5,199 bases of DNA from an uncultured Lachnospiraceae bacterium. Lineage in GTDB: Bacteria; Bacillota; Clostridia; Lachnospirales; Lachnospiraceae. Position numbers and translations under genes: made by a program. Positions 1-4,218 of the stretch are shown piece by piece; positions within the stretch are counted from its first letter, which is position 1; each line of letters opens with the position of its first letter. Under the pieces are notes generated by a model, which saw only the letters and a list, made by a program, of their open reading frames with translations, made no database searches and was not told where the DNA came from. Location of the stretch: the NCBI GenBank assembly GCA_902803625.1, contig CADCQV010000134.1:1-5199 (forward strand), in the 5' to 3' direction.

Positions 1-941
1 CCTACCTCGTTAATTATAACTACTGCGCGGACTACTATAATGACGGCGAGGAATATGAGTCATCCTATATGCCCACAGCAGATTTCGTGGAAAAGAATAT
101 GTTCCTGACAGACACTGAGGATGTTCTTTCTCTGGCAGCCATCGGACAGAGTGACGCAGTTATGAGAAAAAAGAACGTGAATTCCGATTCGGAATACTGG
201 GAAGCAGTCATAGGCTGGAGAATGAAGGACGGAAGCCTTATCACCAGGAGGATCACAATCCCCGAGGACATCGATCCGGGACTTATGGACAGAATAACCG
301 GCAGGGAAGAGTTTACAAGTGGAGTATACCAGGTTGAAAACGTGGTTCCTATTATAGAGTCAAAAAAGAACTCCTCTGCAAATTATAAGCTGACAATGAC
401 AGTTTCGACGGAGCATGGTTATCTGGAAAGGAATGAGGATCTGACAGCGCTCTTCCTGGATGCTTACAGGAAGGATCTAAAGGAACATTACTGCTTCTCA
501 ATGGCTTCAGGCAATAATCCTGTGGGGAGCATCAGTGTCTATGACAACAGGTACTTCAGTATATCCTGGCCCATTTACGAATGCTTTGACGACACGATCG
601 CCTTCCTTAATGAGAATGATATGTGGAACGGCGGATTCCTTGACAGTGAGGAGATCGTAAAGATCAAAGTAAGCCGCAGCGAGTATGTTGAAGAGACCGA
701 TGAGTATATTGATGATACCGAGGAATTCACGGAGAAGGACAAGATAAGGGAGATCATGGAGTCTTCAATTTCCAATACATTCAGCTCCGCCTGGAATAGA
801 AGCAGTATCTTTGACAGCAGCGAATACAGTATAGAGATATATCCCGACGAAGCGTCACAGACCGATAATTCCTACAGCACCTGCTACTACAGGAGCTTTT
901 ACAAGGACAGGGTACCGGCATTTGTCCCGAAGAAAAATTAA
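1..941 (+). CDS. C-terminal part of a large protein of uncertain function (5'-truncated; possible DUF6449-type ABC permease tail)
   Basis: The reading frame is open from the window edge (first complete codon at 3, beginning YLVNYNYCADYY) to the TAA at 939-941, so the true start lies upstream. The first internal ATG, at 69, has no ribosome binding site and is preceded by coding-like sequence. About 312 residues are visible. They are hydrophilic and rich in Asp, Glu, Tyr and Ser, with no transmembrane segment and no catalytic motif I recognise. Patches such as WRMKDGSLITRRITIP and ISWPIYECFDDTIAFLNEN recall the soluble DUF6449 domain that follows the membrane part of some Lachnospiraceae ABC-2 permeases. 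That is a resemblance from memory, not an established assignment. An acidic EETDEYIDDTEEFTEKDK stretch lies near the C-terminal third. The gene ends nine bases before a dispersed repeat. It runs towards carD on the opposite strand, and a shared hairpin terminator separates them. It could equally be another surface or secreted protein. Confidence 0.75.
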   Translation, partial: YLVNYNYCADYYNDGEEYESSYMPTADFVEKNMFLTDTEDVLSLAAIGQSDAVMRKKNVNSDSEYWEAVIGWRMKDGSLITRRITIPEDIDPGLMDRITGREEFTSGVYQVENVVPIIESKKNSSANYKLTMTVSTEHGYLERNEDLTALFLDAYRKDLKEHYCFSMASGNNPVGSISVYDNRYFSISWPIYECFDDTIAFLNENDMWNGGFLDSEEIVKIKVSRSEYVEETDEYIDDTEEFTEKDKIREIMESSISNTFSSAWNRSSIFDSSEYSIEIYPDEASQTDNSYSTCYYRSFYKDRVPAFVPKKN

Positions 942-950
942 GGCGGGGAA

Positions 951-984
951 TGTCATCCTGAGGAGCGAAGCGACGAAGGATCTT
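951..984 (+). repeat. 34-nt dispersed repeat, copy 1
   Basis: The sequence opens TGTCATCCTGAGGAGCGAAG and closes CGACGAAGGATCTT. It matches the reverse complement of 3976-4009 at 32 of 34 positions; the two differences are adjacent, at 968-969. It starts nine bases after the stop codon of the upstream gene. ATCCT (955-959) and AGGAT (977-981) can pair around an internal GC-rich loop, giving a REP-like hairpin. From general knowledge, repeats of this TCATCCTGAG...GAAGGATCTT type are scattered through intergenic regions of many bacterial genomes. Mobilisation by a REP-associated transposase is only inferred. Confidence 0.8.
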
Positions 985-991
985 CCTCAAA

Positions 992-1027
992 AAAGCCCGG
1001 AAAGCTATATTCAGCTTTCCGGGCTTT
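992..1027 (-). terminator. Intrinsic terminator of the CarD gene (possibly bidirectional)
   Basis: A perfect 15-bp inverted repeat, AAAGCCCGGAAAGCT (992-1006) and AGCTTTCCGGGCTTT (1013-1027), encloses a 6-nt loop. Read on the minus strand, the GC-rich stem ends in a run of six or more T, so it is a strong Rho-independent terminator for the CarD gene, whose stop lies about 60 bases upstream in that direction. On the plus strand only three T follow the GC core before CAAAC, so termination of the convergent upstream gene is probably weaker. Confidence 0.9.
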
Positions 1028-1089
1028 CAAACATCATCACTTTGTTCCACCTCTGCGAGAGGCTTACATAAAATCCAGGGCTTAAGGTA

Positions 1090-1593
1090 TCACTTTGATA
1101 TCCTGGCCTTAATGAAATCGACCATATTATTGCCGCTCTCTATACCGAGGGCATAGGCAAGCTCTCCGTAAAGGGCATGCTCTGCGGACTTAAGGAAGTG
1201 CTCATCCACGGTGGTTGCCGTGCGTCCTTTCTTCAGTCTTTCACTCTTTCTATGCCATGTGGTCTTAATAAGCCGCATAAGCTCGGTGGCGTCATTCTGT
1301 ACAAGAGCCTGGGAATATGCGTTCTGACGGTTCTTTTCACTCTCAACGGATATTTCGTCAAGCTCATTATATGAATCGATAACGTCAAGTGCTTCCTTCT
1401 CTGTAAGCGGGTCGCGAAGAGATCCTTCTCCTGTTCCGACAGCCACATAGACCTTACTTGCGGGTGACTCGGTGGGGATCAGATAGTAATACTTGATATC
1501 GTTATCGCAGTCAGGAATGTCAAGACTGGAAATATCAGTGATCTTACATAATCCGTCAACCTTATGAACAACATAATCTCCGGTTTTATACAT
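1090..1593 (-). CDS. CarD/CdnL-family transcriptional regulator
   Basis: The product is a 167-residue protein beginning MYKTGDYVVHKVDGLCKITD. CarD-family proteins bind the RNA polymerase beta subunit through an N-terminal Tudor-like domain (shared with the transcription-repair factor Mfd/TRCF) and influence open-complex stability at promoters. Residues 1-60 show the beta-rich module, with GDYVVH, YYYLIPTES and KVYVAVG...LRDPLT. From about residue 62 the protein is helical and charged, as in the family's C-terminal DNA-contacting domain; W113 and the KSERLKKGR segment are possible DNA-facing elements (inferred). Length fits the family (about 160-170). The start at 1593 was chosen because the N-terminus then matches the family and AAAGGAG lies 5 nt upstream. 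An in-frame ATG at 1629 has no convincing ribosome binding site. The gene appears monocistronic, ends in a strong terminator, and is divergent from the beta-CASP gene. Its exact target promoters cannot be read from sequence. Confidence 0.92.
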   Translation of the reverse strand: MYKTGDYVVHKVDGLCKITDISSLDIPDCDNDIKYYYLIPTESPASKVYVAVGTGEGSLRDPLTEKEALDVIDSYNELDEISVESEKNRQNAYSQALVQNDATELMRLIKTTWHRKSERLKKGRTATTVDEHFLKSAEHALYGELAYALGIESGNNMVDFIKARISK

Positions 1594-1598
1594 TATAG

Positions 1599-1607
1599 CT
1601 CCTTTCC
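1599..1607 (-). promoter_or_regulatory. Ribosome binding site of the CarD gene
   Basis: On the minus strand GGAAAGGAG precedes ATG (1593-1591) with a 5-nt gap, TATAG-complement. This site decides the start codon against the ATG at 1629. Confidence 0.85.
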
Positions 1608-1613
1608 TAAGAT

Positions 1614-1640
1614 GGGGCAGAGGGATCATCCCTGTACCCT
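1614..1640 (-). promoter_or_regulatory. Imperfect palindrome in the CarD leader (possible operator or RNA hairpin)
   Basis: AGGGAT (1621-1626) and ATCCCT (1628-1633) form a perfect 6-bp inverted repeat about one base. Two further paired blocks outside it (GGG at 1615-1617 with CCC at 1637-1639) extend the symmetry with two mismatches. It lies just upstream of the CarD ribosome binding site, inside the predicted 5' untranslated region. It could be a dimeric protein-binding site or a leader hairpin; the sequence alone does not decide which. Confidence 0.4.
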
Positions 1641-1674
1641 TGTAGCAAAACCAAAAACAAACCGTGCAAAGTCG

Positions 1675-1704
1675 ATTTTAACACTTCAAAATCAAAAATG
1701 TAAG
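1675..1704 (-). promoter_or_regulatory. Candidate promoter for the CarD gene
   Basis: On the minus strand CTTACA (1704-1699) and TAAAAT (1680-1675) are separated by 18 nt, with TGT just before the -10 giving an extended -10 appearance. Transcription would start near 1668, leaving a leader of roughly 75 nt that contains the palindrome at 1614-1640. A second possible -10, a perfect TATAAT, sits at 1726-1721, but its upstream -35 match is poor. The surrounding DNA is very AT-rich, so chance matches are likely. Confidence 0.4.
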
Positions 1705-1841
1705 ATATATTTTTCTACAAATTATATGTGAATTTTTTGGGCTTCTTTAATAAATATGGTTCAGCCGCAAAGTAATCCTTGTCCAAACCTCAGGTTTTTC
1801 CTGTGTGGTGGCAATTACGCCGCCTGCCCAGGTGCTCATAG

Positions 1842-1870
1842 GTGACATTTTTTCCCACTGATAGTATAAT
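1842..1870 (+). promoter_or_regulatory. Sigma-A-type promoter of the beta-CASP hydrolase gene, predicting a leaderless mRNA
   Basis: GTGACA (1842-1847, five of six to TTGACA) and a perfect TATAAT (1865-1870) are separated by exactly 17 nt. The preferred initiation distance of about 7 nt from the -10 puts the start at or beside A1878, the first base of the ATG. No Shine-Dalgarno-like sequence lies between the -10 and the ATG, only AGCTTTT. Promoter quality is high; leaderlessness is inferred. Confidence 0.75.
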
Positions 1871-1877
1871 AGCTTTT

Positions 1878-3491
1878 ATGGTACTTGAATTTATCGGAGC
1901 TGACCACGAGGTTACGGGAAGCTGCCACTATCTCAATGTAAACGGGAAGCACCTCCTTATTGATTACGGGATGGAGCAGGGGCGGAAGCTCTATGAGAAT
2001 GCGCCACTCCCTGTTCCTGCTTCCGATATAGACTATATCCTTCTGACCCACGCCCATATTGACCATTCGGGCCTTCTTCCCCTTGCCTACAAAAAAGGTT
2101 TCAGGGGGAAGATCTTTGCGACCGCCGCCACAGCGAAGCTCTGTAATATAATGCTCCGTGACAGCGCCCATATCCAGACCTTTGAAGCAGAGTGGCGGAA
2201 CAGGAAGGCCAGACGTAATGCCAATATCGAGACCTTTGTGCCCCTGTATACCATGGAGGATGCGGACGGAGCAATAAGGCTCTTAAATCCTGTGGGATAT
2301 AAGGAAATGATACATATAGATGAAGGCATAGACGCGAGATTCACGGATGTGGGTCATCTACTGGGTTCTGCGGCTATCGAGCTTTTCCTTACAGAAGACG
2401 GAGTCTCGAAAAAGATCGTTTTCTCGGGAGATGTGGGAAACACAGACCAGCCCATCATAAAGGACCCCGAGGCAGTGGACGGGGCAGATTATGTCCTTAC
2501 CGAATCAACCTACGGCGACAGGCTCCACTCAGAGGAAAAGCCCGACTACATAAAAGAGCTTGTGGATATACTGCAGTTTACCTTTGACCGGGGAGGAAAT
2601 GTGGTGATCCCGTCATTTGCGGTGGGACGCACTCAGGAGCTTCTCTATTTCATAAGGGAGATCAAGGAAAAGGGCCTTATCAGGGGCTTTGAGGATTTTC
2701 CGGTGTATGTTGATTCACCTCTTGCGGTGGATGCCACCAGTATTTTCGGGAAGAGCTCCATTGAATGCTATGACGAGGAGGCCACTGCTCTTGTGAATAA
2801 GGGCATAAATCCTCTGTCATTCACTAATCTCAATCTTTCCATCACGCCGGATGATTCAAAGAATATCAATTTTGACGATGAGCCGAAGGTAATTATCTCT
2901 GCTTCCGGAATGTGCGATGCCGGACGGATAAGGCATCATCTGAAGCATAACCTTTGGAGGGCGGAGTCAACGATACTCTTTGTAGGTTACCAGTCGGTGG
3001 GGACTCTCGGGCGTGCCCTTATAGAGGGTGCAAAGACCGTGAAGCTCTTCGGCGAGGAGATTTCGGTAAATGCCAATATAGAGATGCTTTCTGGAATGAG
3101 CGGACATGCGGACAGGAACGGGCTCATTAACTGGATAAGAGAAAGCTTTGATCCGGAAAAGACAAAGAAGCTCTTTGTGGTACATGGCGACGACAGGGTA
3201 ACCGAGAGCTTTGCGGAGCTTCTTCATAAGGAGTACGGCTATGACGCATACGCGCCCTACAGCGGCACGAAATATGACCTTATAAATGCTGAGTTTATCT
3301 CAGAGACAAAGGGAGTTCCGGTTCAGAAGAAGACAATTATCCATACCCGTATCAGTACCGTATTTGAAAGGCTTCTGTCTGCGGCCGAGCGTCTTCTCGG
3401 CATTGCGAAGAAATATGAGCACGGGGCGAATAAGGATATTGCACGTTTTGCAGATCAGATAAATGCCCTTTCGGACAAATGGGAGAAGTAA
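1878..3491 (+). CDS. MBL-fold/beta-CASP metallo-hydrolase (YSH1/CPSF73-like, probable RNase)
   Basis: The product is a 537-residue zinc-dependent hydrolase of the metallo-beta-lactamase/beta-CASP superfamily, whose studied members cleave or trim RNA in the cytoplasm; the substrate here is unknown. The N-terminus MVLEFIGADHEVTGSCHYL is the family's usual beginning. Metal-binding motifs are intact: H58-A-H60-I-D62-H63 with following SGLL, H160 in DVGHLLGS, D185 in SGDVGN, H410 in MSGHADRNG and H436 in VVHGDD. The beta-CASP domain starts near residue 205, with motif A acid E209 in LTESTYGDR, then NVVIPSFAVGRTQELL, VYVDSPLAVDAT and IISASGMCDAGRIRHHL. At the position of motif B histidine (VGTLGRALIEG) there is alanine, A380. 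A C-terminal tail after about 475 is mostly helical. The start at 1878 is preferred over GTG 1842, which is the promoter -35 element and would add 12 atypical residues. folA follows after 3 nt, so the two are probably cotranscribed. Assignment to the family is firm; the physiological role is not. Confidence 0.93.
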   Translation: MVLEFIGADHEVTGSCHYLNVNGKHLLIDYGMEQGRKLYENAPLPVPASDIDYILLTHAHIDHSGLLPLAYKKGFRGKIFATAATAKLCNIMLRDSAHIQTFEAEWRNRKARRNANIETFVPLYTMEDADGAIRLLNPVGYKEMIHIDEGIDARFTDVGHLLGSAAIELFLTEDGVSKKIVFSGDVGNTDQPIIKDPEAVDGADYVLTESTYGDRLHSEEKPDYIKELVDILQFTFDRGGNVVIPSFAVGRTQELLYFIREIKEKGLIRGFEDFPVYVDSPLAVDATSIFGKSSIECYDEEATALVNKGINPLSFTNLNLSITPDDSKNINFDDEPKVIISASGMCDAGRIRHHLKHNLWRAESTILFVGYQSVGTLGRALIEGAKTVKLFGEEISVNANIEMLSGMSGHADRNGLINWIRESFDPEKTKKLFVVHGDDRVTESFAELLHKEYGYDAYAPYSGTKYDLINAEFISETKGVPVQKKTIIHTRISTVFERLLSAAERLLGIAKKYEHGANKDIARFADQINALSDKWEK

Positions 3492-3494
3492 GGT

Positions 3495-4007
3495 ATGATC
3501 CTTATCGCAGCAGCGGATAAAAACTGGGGAATAGGGCTTAATAACGAGCTCCTTACCCATATTCCGGCAGACCAGAAGTTTTTCAGGGAGACTACCACGG
3601 GGAAGGTTGTGGTAATGGGGAGACGTACCCTGGAGAGTCTTCCAAAGGGGGAGCCCCTTAAAAACAGGACAAATATCGTACTTACGGGAAATCCGTCCTT
3701 TAAGAAGGAGGGAGTCACGGTTGTCCACAGCATTGATGATTTGCTTAAGGGGATCGAAAAGTATCCCGGGGACTCTGTTTTCTGCATAGGGGGTGCCAAA
3801 GTATATAAGGAGCTCCTGCCGTATTGCGACAAGGCGCTTATCACAAGGATAGATGAGGAATACGAGGCCGACGTTTTTCTTCCGGATCTTGATGCCTTGG
3901 ATGAATGGCATATTACGGAGGAGAGCGAGGAACAGACGTATTTTGATCTGGTGTACCATTTTGTGACGTATAAAAAAGATCCTTCGTCGCCACGCTCCTC
4001 AGGATGA
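3495..4007 (+). CDS. folA: Dihydrofolate reductase with a repeat-encoded C-terminal tail
   Basis: Dihydrofolate reductase converts dihydrofolate to tetrahydrofolate with NADPH, a cytoplasmic step needed for thymidylate and purine synthesis. The 170-residue product has the expected order: AAADKNWGIGLNNELL (substrate loop), catalytic acid D26 in IPADQKFF, the NADPH-binding VVVMGRRTLESLP (38-50), TNIVLTGN, FCIGGAKVYKELLPYCD with the GG dinucleotide loop, and YEADVFLPDLD. The family normally ends around YHFVTYKK; here residues 162-170 (DPSSPRSSG) and the stop codon come from a dispersed repeat that begins at 3976. The start has GGGAG at 3481-3485, inside the last codons of the preceding beta-CASP gene. 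With only 3 nt between the genes, translational coupling is likely. No U-tract terminator follows; the hairpin-rich element at 3976-4197 may attenuate or stabilise the transcript (inferred). Identification is secure, and the active site looks intact. Confidence 0.96.
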   Translation: MILIAAADKNWGIGLNNELLTHIPADQKFFRETTTGKVVVMGRRTLESLPKGEPLKNRTNIVLTGNPSFKKEGVTVVHSIDDLLKGIEKYPGDSVFCIGGAKVYKELLPYCDKALITRIDEEYEADVFLPDLDALDEWHITEESEEQTYFDLVYHFVTYKKDPSSPRSSG

Positions 4008-4009
4008 CA
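3976..4009 (-). repeat. 34-nt dispersed repeat, copy 2 (inverted relative to copy 1)
   Basis: Its reverse complement opens TGTCATCCTGAGGAGCG and closes GACGAAGGATCTT, matching 951-984 at 32 of 34 positions. It overlaps the last ten codons of folA and supplies the TGA at 4005-4007. The inner end, CTCAGGATGACA, is also the first part of the 25-bp tandem repeat. Confidence 0.85.
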
Positions 4010-4087
4010 AGGTGTGTTGCACCTCAGGATGAAAAGGGGTGTTGCACCTCAGGATGAAAAGGGGTGTTGCACCTCAGGATGGAAAAA
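3998..4087. repeat. 25-bp tandem repeat, three full units plus a partial fourth
   Basis: Units begin with CTCAGGATGA and end GTGTTGCAC at 3998-4022, 4023-4047 and 4048-4072. A partial fourth starts at 4073 and diverges after about 14 bases. Units 2 and 3 are identical; unit 1 differs at two positions (4008 and 4013). At the unit junctions, GGGGTG and CACCTC around TTG can form a short stem with one G-T pair (GGTG/CACC only after unit 1). The identical units point to recent slippage or unequal exchange. Because 25 is not a multiple of three and the units carry stops, they are not protein repeats. Confidence 0.9.
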
Positions 4088-4106
4088 CATCCGGTGGATG
4101 TATTTC

Positions 4107-4142
4107 GGGCACGTTTTGGACGCGCTGAGCGCGTCAGTGCCC
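4107..4142. other. Strong interrupted hairpin inside the repeat element
   Basis: GGGCAC (4107-4112) pairs with GTGCCC (4137-4142). Inside it GACGCGC (4119-4125) pairs perfectly with GCGCGTC (4129-4135) over a TGA loop. The arms are joined by a 6-nt bulge on one side and one base on the other. There is no T-tract on either strand, so it is not a canonical terminator. It could cap the 3' end of the folA transcript, or be recognised by a transposase as a REP-like hairpin (inferred). Confidence 0.75.
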
Positions 4143-4156
4143 CGCACATTTGACGT

Positions 4157-4171
4157 CAGTCCGAAGGACTG
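4157..4171. other. Second hairpin inside the repeat element
   Basis: CAGTCC (4157-4162) and GGACTG (4166-4171) form a perfect 6-bp stem with a GAA loop. Flanking GACG (4152-4155) and CGTC (4181-4184) could close a larger structure around it. Confidence 0.65.
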
Positions 4172-4202
4172 GTGACACGGCGTCAGCGAAGGATCTTATA
4201 AT
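4172..4202 (+). promoter_or_regulatory. Weak candidate promoter for manA at the repeat end
   Basis: GTGACA (4172-4177) and a perfect TATAAT (4197-4202) lie 19 nt apart, longer than the preferred 17. The first T of TATAAT is the last base of the repeat element. Initiation near 4209 would fall within the manA ribosome binding site and remove part of it, which argues against this as the only promoter. Confidence 0.3.
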
Positions 4203-4204
4203 AA

Positions 4205-4212
4205 AAGGAGAG
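4205..4212 (+). promoter_or_regulatory. Ribosome binding site of manA
   Basis: AAGGAGAG, with its GGAG core 8 nt before the ATG at 4219, fixes that start and excludes the in-frame ATG at 4150, which lies inside the repeat element. Confidence 0.9.
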
Positions 4213-4218
4213 AAAACC

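Larger units (their letters stand above)
3976..4197. repeat. Composite hairpin-rich repeat element with inverted ends (MITE- or REP-like)
   Basis: The element is bounded by perfect 11-bp inverted repeats, AAGATCCTTCG (3976-3986) and CGAAGGATCTT (4187-4197), giving about 222 bp. Inside are a 34-nt dispersed repeat copy, three and a half 25-bp tandem repeats, and a series of hairpins at 4087-4101, 4107-4142 and 4157-4171. It contains no gene. It spans the end of folA and all but the last 21 bases of the spacer before manA. No clear target-site duplication is visible. Possible natures include a non-autonomous element mobilised in trans, a REP/BIME-like cluster, or a slowly expanded structural repeat. 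The boundary definition is mine and needs comparison with other copies. Confidence 0.6.

Noticed and set aside
1594..1629. Upstream ATG at 1629 for the CarD protein
   Set aside because: It lies inside a palindrome without a proper ribosome binding site. The 1593 start has AAAGGAG and gives the family-typical MYKTGDYVV beginning.
1785..1799. Terminator-like AAACC/GGTTT hairpin with a T-run in the divergent spacer
   Set aside because: The stem is only 5 bp and AT-rich at its base, and no plus-strand gene upstream needs terminating there.
1807..1824. GGTGGC/GCCGCC hairpin upstream of the beta-CASP promoter as a riboswitch or leader structure
   Set aside because: It lies upstream of the -35 element, so it would not be in the mRNA from the assigned promoter. 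The stem is short and no conserved aptamer pattern is visible.
1842..1877. GTG at 1842 as the start of the beta-CASP hydrolase, with AGGTG at 1830-1834 as its ribosome binding site
   Set aside because: The GTG is the -35 element of a well-spaced promoter, so the transcript would begin after it. The 12 added residues (MTFFPTDSIIAF) are not part of the family N-terminus, which begins at MVLEFIGADHEVTGSCH.
3300..3959. 219-codon minus-strand frame opposite the end of the beta-CASP gene and folA
   Set aside because: It overlaps two securely identified genes, has no ribosome binding site or recognisable motif, and looks like a mirror of codon bias. The minus-strand frame at 4336-4959 opposite manA is rejected for the same reason.
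3998..4087. CRISPR-like array
   Set aside because: The 25-bp units are directly contiguous with no spacers, number only three and a half, and have no cas genes nearby.
4150..4178. TTGACG at 4150-4155 as a manA -35
   Set aside because: At 17 nt the opposing hexamer is TGACAC, a poor -10, and the TTGACG belongs to the outer arm of a hairpin.
4150..4218. Upstream in-frame ATG for manA giving a 333-residue protein
   Set aside because: The extra 23 residues are translated from the hairpin-rich repeat, no ribosome binding site precedes 4150, and AAGGAGAG is properly placed for 4219.
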